Source: Clostridia bacterium (GTDB lineage: Bacteria; Bacillota; Clostridia; Oscillospirales; CAG-272). Taken from it: a stretch of 54,530 bases of DNA. The stretch is taken from positions 1-54,530 of the forward strand of contig JAFTJE010000001.1 of the NCBI GenBank assembly GCA_017456545.1, in the 5' to 3' direction. Below the pieces are notes generated by a model that saw only the letters and a list, made by a program, of their open reading frames with translations, was not told the DNA's origin and ran no database searches. Positions 9,399 through 16,991 of this stretch are shown one piece after another; position 1 is the first letter of the stretch; the number at the start of each line of letters is the position of its first letter. Made by a program: the position numbers and the translations under genes.

Positions 9399-9477
9399 CC
9401 ATTGCGGAAGCAATGGCATACCATCACACGGAGTGTGCACCTCATCAGCAAAGCTGCATATCATCAACCACAAGTTG
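9399..9477. repeat. Array of short stem-loops between att scar and DUF1667 gene
   Basis: Four small inverted repeats follow each other: CCATTGC/GCAATGG (9399-9416), CACAC/GTGTG (9425-9437), CAGC/GCTG (9446-9456) and CAAC/GTTG (9465-9477). CATC recurs at 9422, 9443 and 9462 before the last three. The stems differ in sequence but keep the frame, suggesting a degenerate tandem hairpin element. Apart from this and the att fragments, the 535 bp between 9003 and 9539 hold no gene. Confidence 0.4.
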
Positions 9478-9538
9478 CATCCTTTTTCAAAGAAGAAAAC
9501 CACACCTGTCCTCATGCATTTAGATTATTTGAAAATTC

Positions 9539-9883
9539 CTACTCCTTGCATTGGGTTGCTACTACAGAGCTTCCAAAAAGGTCGGGAATTATCACATCTC
9601 CTATGGTGAGTGGTAGCTTTGCTATGGTTGAGTTTATTATTTCCATAGCCTCGAAGACCTTTTCCTTAGGAATAGGTTGGCTTGTTTTAACAGAAACAAG
9701 CTCTCCGTTTTCGCAACGGATTGTAGTTGTTACCATTCTTTTAGGGGCAGTACATTCATTTATTGCATATTCTTTTCCTCTTGGGCAAGTGTTACCGACA
9801 ACGGACAATATGTTTTTTCCTTCTAATGTTACAGTAAGGCTGCATCCCAAAGGACATGCTATACAGGTTAATTCTCTTTTCAT
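9539..9883 (-). CDS. DUF1667 family cysteine protein of the glycerol-3-phosphate dehydrogenase-like operon
   Basis: The 114-residue protein starts with a CxxCPxGC motif (residues 7-12) and has a further Cys-Pro-Arg-Gly motif near residue 34, the pattern of the DUF1667 family, which is regularly encoded beside two FAD oxidoreductases in Clostridia. These cysteines probably bind an iron-sulfur centre or metal, so the protein may be the small electron-transfer subunit. Its start abuts the stop of the upstream flavoprotein (shared base 9883), so it is the last gene of a three-gene operon read leftwards. The precise role is not established from the sequence. Confidence 0.85.
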   Translation of the reverse strand: MKRELTCIACPLGCSLTVTLEGKNILSVVGNTCPRGKEYAINECTAPKRMVTTTIRCENGELVSVKTSQPIPKEKVFEAMEIINSTIAKLPLTIGDVIIPDLFGSSVVATQCKE

Positions 9884-11118
9884 TACAATTCCTCCAGCTC
9901 GAGCCTTATTTTAGATACTCCCTCAAGGATTTTACTATCAATTTTTAAGATTTCCATCTCTGACGGTGCTATTCTTTGCTTTTTTCTTGATAGAGCCAGC
10001 TTATCATTTGCATAAACATTTATATTTACATTTCTGTACGGATTTGATGTTCTGAAATACAGGGCTGTGTCCTTTTTCTCTGTTATTATCTGAGGCACAG
10101 TATAACGAATTTTTCCGTCGGTTGAAATAGGAATATTTACCGTTTTGTTATTAACCCCTTTAATGTAATCGGAAGCACCTTTACCTGCTATTTCTGCTTC
10201 CTCTGACACATAATCCACCAGATCATGAACATGTAGGACATTTCCACATGAAAAAACTCCCTCTATAACGGTCTCTCTGTTTTGGTCAACCACACTGCCG
10301 TTTGTTACAGGCGATATTTCTACTCCAATTCTCTTTGTCAACTCATTTTCGGGAATTAAACCACATGACAAAAGCAGGGTATCACAAGAGATAAGCTCAT
10401 AGCTTTCCTTGATTGGCTTACGGTTTTCGTCAACCTTAGCAATCGTAACTCCTGTTAATCTTTCCTTTCCGTGAAGTGCTACTACGGTGTGAGATAGCTT
10501 CAGTGGAATATTAAAGTCGTTTAAGCATTGCTCAATATTTCTTGCGAGTCCTGAAGAATATGGCATAAGCTCACATACAGCCTTAACATTAGCTCCCTCA
10601 AGGGTCATTCTGCGAGCCATAATGAGACCTATATCGCCAGAGCCCAGAATAACGACCTCCTTGCCCGGCATATACCCTTTCATATTGACAAGTTTTTGTG
10701 CGGTGCCTGCACTATAAATACCGGCAGGGCGAGTGCCTGCAATATTCAAAGCTCCCTTTGCTCTTTCGCGACAACCCATAGCAAGAATAATAGCCTTTGC
10801 TTCTATTTCAAAAATTCCGTCCTCACTATTCGAGGCTATTATTTTTTTATTCTTTGTTATTTCAAGGACCATTGTATTAAGCTTAACACTTATTCCAAGC
10901 TCTTTCACCTTTTTTTCGTATCTGTATGCATACTCGGGTCCTGTAAGCTCTTCTTTGAACTTATGGAGTCCAAAGCCGTTATGTATGCATTGACGAAGAA
11001 TGCCACCTAACTTATCATCTCTTTCAAGAATAAGAATATCTCTTATTCCGTTTTCGTAGGCAGATATTGCGGAGCTCATTCCGGCAGGTCCACCACCTAT
11101 AATCACAAGCTCTGTCAT
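9883..11118 (-). CDS. FAD/NAD(P)-dependent oxidoreductase (GlpB-like partner)
   Basis: This 411-residue protein has an N-terminal FAD dinucleotide-binding motif (GGGPAGMSSA, residues about 8-17), a second nucleotide-binding GxGxxG segment near 160 (ILGSGDIGLI) and a late CGNVLHVHDLVD segment where FAD-dependent pyridine nucleotide oxidoreductases contact flavin. In Clostridia this protein sits between a GlpA-like dehydrogenase and DUF1667 and probably hands electrons from it to NAD(P) or another acceptor. Start and stop overlap neighbours by four bases and one base, indicating tight coupling. The exact electron acceptor cannot be read from sequence. Confidence 0.85.
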   Translation of the reverse strand: MTELVIIGGGPAGMSSAISAYENGIRDILILERDDKLGGILRQCIHNGFGLHKFKEELTGPEYAYRYEKKVKELGISVKLNTMVLEITKNKKIIASNSEDGIFEIEAKAIILAMGCRERAKGALNIAGTRPAGIYSAGTAQKLVNMKGYMPGKEVVILGSGDIGLIMARRMTLEGANVKAVCELMPYSSGLARNIEQCLNDFNIPLKLSHTVVALHGKERLTGVTIAKVDENRKPIKESYELISCDTLLLSCGLIPENELTKRIGVEISPVTNGSVVDQNRETVIEGVFSCGNVLHVHDLVDYVSEEAEIAGKGASDYIKGVNNKTVNIPISTDGKIRYTVPQIITEKKDTALYFRTSNPYRNVNINVYANDKLALSRKKQRIAPSEMEILKIDSKILEGVSKIRLELEEL

Positions 11119-12551
11119 CTTTTTTTCTCCTTTGTTTTACCGGTTACTACATATGATTGTCCACCGAATTTTGTTATCTTTTCGTATGGTAAATTAAGCT
11201 CTTTGGAAAGAAGCTCTATTATGTAAGGACTGCAAAATCCACCTTGGCATCTGCCCATTTGGGAACGGGTACGCCTTTTTACACCATCCAGGTCGGTTGC
11301 CCTTGGTTGAGTACGAATGGCATCAAGAATTTCGCCCTCGGTAACACCCTCACATCGGCAAATTATCTTTCCATAGGATGGATTTTCCCTTATCATTTTA
11401 TTTTTCTCTTCCACGCTTGCTTCTCTAAATGCATGCATAGATTTTCTTGTGGTTATTGGGGCTTCCTTTCTGATAAGAGTGAGTCCGATTTTGCTTAAAA
11501 GGTTGCATACATATTCTGCAATGGCGGGAGATGCGGAAAGTCCGGGGGACTCAATACCTGCAACATTTACATAGCGTTCTTTAGGAGAGTTGATAATAAA
11601 ATCTCCTGTACTACCTACAGAACGAAGTCCGCAGAAGGAAGTAATGGTTTTGTTTTTGGGAATATTGGAAACGCTTCTTTCGGCTATATCATAGATAGAT
11701 GCAAAAAATTCACAAGTGGTTGATTTATCGTCCTTATCCTCTATGTCAATTGCAGTTGGTCCTAAAAGAAGATTTCCATCAACCGTTGGAGAAACAAGTA
11801 TACCTTTACCCATTTTGCCCGGAGTTGCAAATATTGTATGAGACACAATACCTCCGCTTTCCTTATCCAAAAGAACATATTCTCCACGGCGAGGATGCAC
11901 CTTAAATGAAGAATCTCCTACAAGGCCGGCTATTTTATCAGAATATACACCTCCGCAATTTACTATGTACTTTGAAAGTATCCGGTCATCTTTTGATTTT
12001 ATTACATAGTGATCACCCTTGTCTTCTATTTCCGTCACCTCAAAGCTGCATTTAAGCTCTGCACCGTTATCCATGGCATTTCCTATTGCAGATACTGCTA
12101 AATCATACGGACAGATTATAGCACCTGTTGGTGCATACAAAGCACAGGTAACATCTTTACCTATGTTAGGCTCGATTTTTAGAATTTCGCTTCTTTTAAG
12201 GATTTTTAATCCCTCAACACCGTTTATATTACCTCGGTTCAACAGCTCCCCAAGAGTGCTCTCGTCTTCCTCGTTAAAGCCTACTACAAGTGAGCCGTTA
12301 TTTATGTATTTTACGCCTAAGGATTCAGCAATCTGAGGCATCAATTTTGAGCCTCTCACATTTAACTTAGCCTTTAGTGTACCTACCTTTGCATCGAATC
12401 CAGCATGAACTATTGCAGAGTTTGCCTTTGTCGCACCTGTGGCAACATCATTTTCCTTTTCAACCAAACACACGCTTATATCATAGAAGGATAGCTCCCT
12501 TGCTATCATACTGCCTATAACGCCTGCACCGATTATTGCTATATCGTACAT
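11115..12551 (-). CDS. GlpA-like FAD-dependent glycerol-3-phosphate dehydrogenase
   Basis: The 478-residue protein opens with the FAD-binding motif GAGVIGSMIAREL (residues 8-20), continues with a DAO-type oxidoreductase domain, and ends with a BFD-like [2Fe-2S] domain (CRCEGVTEGE near 395 and a CQGGFC pair near 438). This arrangement fits anaerobic glycerol-3-phosphate dehydrogenase-type flavoproteins, which oxidise glycerol-3-phosphate to dihydroxyacetone phosphate. AGGAG lies before the ATG. It is the first gene of the three-gene operon and is preceded by a consensus promoter. No glycerol kinase or facilitator is adjacent, so another 2-hydroxy substrate is possible. Confidence 0.85.
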   Translation of the reverse strand: MYDIAIIGAGVIGSMIARELSFYDISVCLVEKENDVATGATKANSAIVHAGFDAKVGTLKAKLNVRGSKLMPQIAESLGVKYINNGSLVVGFNEEDESTLGELLNRGNINGVEGLKILKRSEILKIEPNIGKDVTCALYAPTGAIICPYDLAVSAIGNAMDNGAELKCSFEVTEIEDKGDHYVIKSKDDRILSKYIVNCGGVYSDKIAGLVGDSSFKVHPRRGEYVLLDKESGGIVSHTIFATPGKMGKGILVSPTVDGNLLLGPTAIDIEDKDDKSTTCEFFASIYDIAERSVSNIPKNKTITSFCGLRSVGSTGDFIINSPKERYVNVAGIESPGLSASPAIAEYVCNLLSKIGLTLIRKEAPITTRKSMHAFREASVEEKNKMIRENPSYGKIICRCEGVTEGEILDAIRTQPRATDLDGVKRRTRSQMGRCQGGFCSPYIIELLSKELNLPYEKITKFGGQSYVVTGKTKEKKR

Positions 12552-12581
12552 AACTTCTCCTAAAAATAGTTTTTCACTACA

Positions 12582-12610
12582 ATTTTACCACGGATTAAAA
12601 AATAAGTCAA
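12582..12610 (-). promoter_or_regulatory. Promoter of the glpA-like operon
   Basis: Read leftwards: TTGACT (12610-12605), 17-bp spacer, TAAAAT (12587-12582), about 30 bp before the start codon. The rest of the gap to 12770 (about 160 bp) shows nothing I can name. Confidence 0.7.
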
Positions 12611-12769
12611 TGTGTTCGATTTCATATTTTCCACATTATTCCTCAATGATTACATTTCAAATAATACTGTATCAGCAATTCTGATTCTGTAAGCCGTTCG
12701 ATTTTCATTCCACCTGTTCCACAAAAAAATTCTAACCTACCTTTAGTAATAAGGGCTTTTCATATAAAA

Positions 12770-12817
12770 CAAACTCGGTCAAAAAATAGATTCATATCTT
12801 TTTTTGACCGAGTTTTT
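12770..12817 (-). terminator. Terminator of the pit-DUF47 operon
   Basis: A long stem, AACTCGGTCAAAAAA pairing with TTTTTTTGACCGAGTT, lies 30 bp beyond the DUF47 stop. It has T-rich flanks on both strands, so it may work in both directions. Confidence 0.8.
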
Positions 12818-12849
12818 CTAATTTTATGTAAAAGTAAATTAGAAACCGA

Positions 12850-13470
12850 TTAAGTGTTTTTCATTACTATGGATCCAACACATTCACTTACATGCTCACA
12901 AGCGTCTGAGCACGCCTCAAAGCAATCATAAATCTTGTACCATGAAACAGTTGTAAGAACATCAGTGGAATTCTTCGTAAGCTCGTGCATGGTTGTGAGA
13001 TACAGCTTGTCGCATTCCTCCTCAACATCGTTTGATTCAACAATGAGAGAGTGCAGCTTCTTTGATTTTTTGAAGTTTTCAAATTCTTCCATAATTTCGC
13101 AAAGAATATCACAAGCCTTTACAAGGTGCCTTGCATATTCGATTGCAGCAGACTCTATAGTTTGGATGTTGTATATATAAAGCTTCTGCAATACTTCTTC
13201 AAGAAGGTCAAGCACTGTGTCGAGCTGTTGGCTCATCATATCGAGATCCTCTCGGTCAACCGGCGTTACAAACGCCTTGGCAAGCATCTCATTCATCTGG
13301 TGCTTTTTCATATCTGCACTGTGCTCGTATGTATGCATTTGTTCAAGCATCATTTCGATGTTGCTTGCGTCATAGTTTTCAAGACATTCAACAAGATAGT
13401 TTGCCGCATTTTTTGCAAGAGCTGCACACTCCATATAATTTTCAAAATAAAATTTATCGCCTTTAGCCAT
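12850..13470 (-). CDS. DUF47 (PhoU-like) partner of the phosphate transporter
   Basis: This 206-residue, all-helical acidic protein belongs to the DUF47/TIGR00153 family, which is distantly PhoU-like: Asp/Glu-rich helices and a characteristic cycle of Glu-His-Asp residues (for example YEHSADMKKHQ near 48-58) suggest metal binding. The family is normally encoded with Pit-type phosphate transporters and is thought to modulate them. It follows the pit gene by 19 bp, has AGGAAA upstream of its ATG, and is terminated by the strong hairpin downstream. Cytoplasmic; no membrane segment. Confidence 0.88.
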   Translation of the reverse strand: MAKGDKFYFENYMECAALAKNAANYLVECLENYDASNIEMMLEQMHTYEHSADMKKHQMNEMLAKAFVTPVDREDLDMMSQQLDTVLDLLEEVLQKLYIYNIQTIESAAIEYARHLVKACDILCEIMEEFENFKKSKKLHSLIVESNDVEEECDKLYLTTMHELTKNSTDVLTTVSWYKIYDCFEACSDACEHVSECVGSIVMKNT

Positions 13471-13489
13471 TTTAGATTTTTCCTTTCTG

Positions 13490-14542
13490 TTAGTTGAATA
13501 TAAGCAGGAACACTTTTGTTACGAGAAACGCAAGCAAGCCACATCCGGGGAATGTAAGAATCCAGGTCATCACCATTTCCTTTACTACACCGAAATTGAT
13601 GGCAGATACTCGCTTTACCGCACCGACACCCATAATAGAGGTGGTCTTTACATGCGTGGTAGATACGGGAAGTCCGAACACTGAGCAAAAGACAAGTGAA
13701 ATTGCCGAAGCAATATCTGCCGAAAAGCCCTGATACTTTTCAAGCTTAACCATATCCATACCAACGGATTTAATAATCTTTTTACCACCGATTGCCGTAC
13801 CTGCCGCCATAATAAGCGAGCAAACAATCATAAGCCAGGTTGGAATTGCAAAGGAGGCTGCGGCAGCACCCGTGCCTTGCAGAGTGAACACGCACAAGAG
13901 AATAATACCCATAAACTTCTGTCCGTCCTGGGCTCCGTGCATAAATGCCATTGCCGCAGCTCCGGTAATTTGAGCTCCCTTGAAGAAGGGCTCGGTTTTC
14001 GGTCTGTTCATCTTATAACAAATCCGAGTCACAAGCTTTCCAATTAGCCAAGCGAGTCCAAAGCCGAGTACGACCGAAATCACTATACCGATCAGAACCT
14101 TACTCCATTCGTTCCATACAATTGCATTAAGACCTGTCAATGCCATAGCACCACCTGTAAGACCTGCAATCAATGCATGGCTCTCGCTGGTTGGAATTCC
14201 GAACATCCAAGCAAGCGTTGCCCAAATAACGATTGCAAGCATCGCCGCACACAAAACAATAATAATGGTTTCGCCCGAATTTTCTCCAAAATCCACCATA
14301 CTCGTAATGGTAACGGCAACCTTGTTGCTGATCTGCGTCATTATGAATACACCGAGAAAATTGAACACTGCCGCCATCAGTATTGCTGCCTTCGGTGGCA
14401 TACATCTTGTTACGACACAGGTGGCAATGGCGTTTGGTGCATCTGTCCAACCGTTAACCAAAATAACACCGAGTGTCAGTAATACAGCGACAAACAGCAG
14501 TGGATTTGCCGTCATCTGTCCCCAAAACTCTAAAAATTCCAT
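13490..14542 (-). CDS. pit: Pit family inorganic phosphate transporter
   Basis: The 350-residue integral membrane protein has about ten hydrophobic segments and the Pit/PHO4 signature NGWTDAPNAIAT (residues 30-41), with a second inverted half carrying related GLPVSTTHV and TSESHALI segments. It moves phosphate, usually as a metal-phosphate complex, driven by protons or sodium. GAGAGG precedes the ATG. It forms an operon with the DUF47 gene. A long leader of roughly 90 bases contains a 9-bp direct repeat that may be regulatory. Membrane location and family are secure; coupling ion and affinity are not visible. Confidence 0.92.
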   Translation of the reverse strand: MEFLEFWGQMTANPLLFVAVLLTLGVILVNGWTDAPNAIATCVVTRCMPPKAAILMAAVFNFLGVFIMTQISNKVAVTITSMVDFGENSGETIIIVLCAAMLAIVIWATLAWMFGIPTSESHALIAGLTGGAMALTGLNAIVWNEWSKVLIGIVISVVLGFGLAWLIGKLVTRICYKMNRPKTEPFFKGAQITGAAAMAFMHGAQDGQKFMGIILLCVFTLQGTGAAAASFAIPTWLMIVCSLIMAAGTAIGGKKIIKSVGMDMVKLEKYQGFSADIASAISLVFCSVFGLPVSTTHVKTTSIMGVGAVKRVSAINFGVVKEMVMTWILTFPGCGLLAFLVTKVFLLIFN

Positions 14543-14564
14543 AGGTTGTCCTCTCTTTATATAG

Positions 14565-14598
14565 TTTACAAGCGATAAACACTTGATTATTTACAAGC
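14565..14598 (-). promoter_or_regulatory. Direct repeat in the pit leader
   Basis: TTTACAAGC occurs at 14565-14573 and 14590-14598 (25-bp period) between the pit start and a TATAAT-like element near 14625. Two identical 9-mers two helical turns plus apart could be a regulator site, for example for phosphate control; the regulator is unknown. Confidence 0.3.
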
Positions 14599-14709
14599 AA
14601 GCCGAATTTAACCCGTTCTGTCATATTATATCATATTGCCGGTAAAGAAACGGCAAAGAAGAAGCAAACTGATTCGGCTCACACATCCGAAAGCTTTATT
14701 TATCTCCGT

Positions 14710-15234
14710 TCATTCGGAATCCTCTTGGATGCAACTCGCCATTTGTATCTTTTGTGCATCACTTAGCTTCTCATAATTTGTAACAATGGAAGAGCTTGCT
14801 CCGTATATAGTTGTAAGAGGAGTACGCAAATCGTGAGATACCGCACGAAGCAAATTTGCTCTCATCCGTTCCTTTTCACTCTCCGACTTTACTCTTTGCC
14901 ATTCCTTCATTTTTGTAGTAAACGCACTTGTAAGCACGGAGATAACAAGCATAATGATTGCCGATATAATGCTTGACGGTGCTGAAAAATCCATATCAAA
15001 ATATGGGTATGTAAATGTATAATTAATAATAAACACACTCGAAATTGCCGATATTACACCCCACAGATATCCATCGGTTATTAAGGATATAAGGAACACA
15101 GAAAAGGCAAACAGCGTTGTGATCTGCTCCCATACATCAAATTTCTAAAGTAATATGCTGATTCCGAAGGAGACTGCAAGAATCAGAACGGTGAGGACAG
15201 TATCGATAATTCTCTTTTTTACTTTTCTATTCAT
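14710..15234 (-). pseudogene. Decayed KdpD-like sensor histidine kinase
   Basis: Reading leftwards from the ATG at 15234 (AAGGAGAT just upstream) gives a basic N-terminus and a first membrane helix, then an in-frame TAG at codon 30 (15147-15145). The frame continues with further membrane segments and the kinase H-box LRAVSHDLRTPL, typical of the C-terminal half of KdpD, and stops shortly after at 14710 without the ATP-binding domain. The N-terminal KdpD sensor domain, most of the kinase and any kdp genes are missing. TAG ends other genes in this window, so recoding is unlikely. I call it a remnant. Confidence 0.75.
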
Positions 15235-15441
15235 AGCTATCTCCTTCCTTTTTTTCATTATTATAACACAAACTTTATTAAGATTCAACAATAAACATTT
15301 ATGCTTTTACGGATATATTCCTCCTGATAATATTCACTTATATTGCATTTGCTATATCACATATAAAATAATCCCGATAAGGACATTAATTATCCTACTT
15401 GTCTATATTGCTTTTGGATTTTCACCTATTAAAACCATTTA

Positions 15442-15470
15442 TTGACAAATACAGGAGGTTAGGATATAAT
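15442..15470 (+). promoter_or_regulatory. Promoter of the GH78-like gene
   Basis: TTGACA (15442-15447), 17-bp spacer, TATAAT (15465-15470): a full consensus sigma-A promoter, 57 bp before the start codon. The remaining 200 bp back to the kdpD remnant hold nothing else I can identify. Confidence 0.8.
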
Positions 15471-15527
15471 AAATCGTAGGAGAAAGCGTTGGCTATTATA
15501 CTTTTAATATAATGAAAGGAAGACAAA

Positions 15528-16922
15528 ATGACAGAGTACATTTTCCCGGAAAGAATAAAGGACTATCAGGCTGTAAATAGCTGTAATGCCTTATTGAAGA
15601 GACAGGCTATGCAGATAGGTCTTGCAGAGAAGGAAACAGCCACCTTTGATAACGGTGAGTATGTTATTTTAGATTATGGCAAGGAGATGAACGGCGGTGT
15701 CCGTATCCTTACCTATCTGGCACAAAGTGTTAAGGTTCGTATCCGTTTTGGTGAGAGCTTGACAGAGTGCTGCTCCGACTTGGGAGGGGATAAAAACGCC
15801 ACAAACGACCACGCCACAAGAGACTTTTACACCGAGCTGCAAAATTATTCCGATATGACCTTTGGAAACACAGGCTTCCGTTTTGTCCGTTTGGACTTTT
15901 ACGGTGAGACTGTATTAAAATCTGTCATTGCCGTTAATCACATTCTGAAAAGAAAGGCTGTCTTTCGCTACTGTGGAGAGGATAAGCTAATCCGTAAAAT
16001 ATACGAAACGGCAAAGCGTACCGTAGATTTATGTGCAGGTCAGGATTATTTATGGGACGGGGTAAAGCGTGACCGTCTTGTATGGATTGGGGACAGCCAT
16101 CCGGAAATGCTGGCACTGACATCCCTGTACGGCAGATTGCCCGTTATAGAAAAATCCCTTGATTTTATAAAGGACCAGACTCCCCTCCCCCGTTGGATGA
16201 ACAATATTCCTATGTATTCAATGTGGTGGATAATTATCCTGGCAGATTATTACGAGGTAACCGGTGCCAGGGATTATGTGAGCAAGCAGATACCGTACCT
16301 TAAGGACCTTGTAAATCAGATATCAAATTGTGTGAAGGAGGACGGCGAGCTTGACTACCCCTTCTACTTTGTGGATTGGCCCACAAGCAATCAGCCCGAT
16401 GAAATAAACGGAGTCAGAGCTATAAACATAATCGCTATGCAAAAGGCGATAAACCTCCTCTCCCTTTACGGAAAGGATATAAAGACAGCCGAAAACACTC
16501 TTGCCCGTCTGCTGTCAAAAAAGATTACCGTACAGAAAAGTAAGCAGGTGGCAGGGCTTAAATTCCTTGCTGTTGGGCTTGACGAGGAGGATAAAGAGCT
16601 CCTTGTACGGGGTGGAGCCAAGGGAATGTCTACCTTTATGAGCTATTATATTCTTAAAACTGTGGCATCCTTCGATAAAAGCCGAGCAATTGAAATGATG
16701 AAGGAATACTACGGAGGCATGCTTGACAAGGGGGCAACATCCTTTTGGGAGGACTTTGATATAGAGTGGATATATGGCTCCTGCCGTACAGATGAGTACC
16801 CCATGGTCGGAGAAAGGGATATACACGGAGATTACGGTGCCTACTGCTACAAGGGCTTCCGTCACAGTCTCTGCCACGGATGGAGTGCCGGAGTAATTCA
16901 ATTTATAAAGGAAGAATGTTGA
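15528..16922 (+). CDS. GH78-like alpha-L-rhamnosidase catalytic-domain protein
   Basis: The 464-residue protein has an N-terminal beta-rich part (about 1-145) and an (alpha/alpha)6-barrel with the motif DGVKRDRLVWIGD (177-189), typical of the GH78-related family in gut Firmicutes and Bacteroidetes, followed by Trp-rich helices and a late WEDF and CHGWSAG motif. It probably removes terminal rhamnose or a related deoxysugar. It is much shorter than classical GH78 enzymes, lacking extra N-terminal domains, and has no signal peptide, so it probably acts in the cytoplasm on imported oligosaccharides. AAAGGAAG precedes the ATG. The GH3 gene follows with its own promoter. Confidence 0.8.
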   Translation: MTEYIFPERIKDYQAVNSCNALLKRQAMQIGLAEKETATFDNGEYVILDYGKEMNGGVRILTYLAQSVKVRIRFGESLTECCSDLGGDKNATNDHATRDFYTELQNYSDMTFGNTGFRFVRLDFYGETVLKSVIAVNHILKRKAVFRYCGEDKLIRKIYETAKRTVDLCAGQDYLWDGVKRDRLVWIGDSHPEMLALTSLYGRLPVIEKSLDFIKDQTPLPRWMNNIPMYSMWWIIILADYYEVTGARDYVSKQIPYLKDLVNQISNCVKEDGELDYPFYFVDWPTSNQPDEINGVRAINIIAMQKAINLLSLYGKDIKTAENTLARLLSKKITVQKSKQVAGLKFLAVGLDEEDKELLVRGGAKGMSTFMSYYILKTVASFDKSRAIEMMKEYYGGMLDKGATSFWEDFDIEWIYGSCRTDEYPMVGERDIHGDYGAYCYKGFRHSLCHGWSAGVIQFIKEEC

Positions 16923-16947
16923 TTTTACAGAAATTATCAGCTATAAT
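16919..16947 (+). promoter_or_regulatory. Promoter of the GH3 gene
   Basis: TTGATT (16919-16924), 17-bp spacer, TATAAT (16942-16947). The -35 overlaps the stop codon of the GH78-like gene. Confidence 0.65.
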
Positions 16948-16991
16948 AAAAGCGTAAGCAATAAATAAATGTCAGATTTACGGAGGTAAAA

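Noticed and set aside
9300-9914. 204-residue plus-strand frame
   Set aside because: It starts in the att scar and continues antisense to the DUF1667 gene.
15145-15147. Amber recoding (TAG read as an amino acid) in the KdpD-like frame
   Set aside because: TAG ends other genes here (for example at 2619-2621), and the frame also lacks its 3' half, so a pseudogene is simpler.
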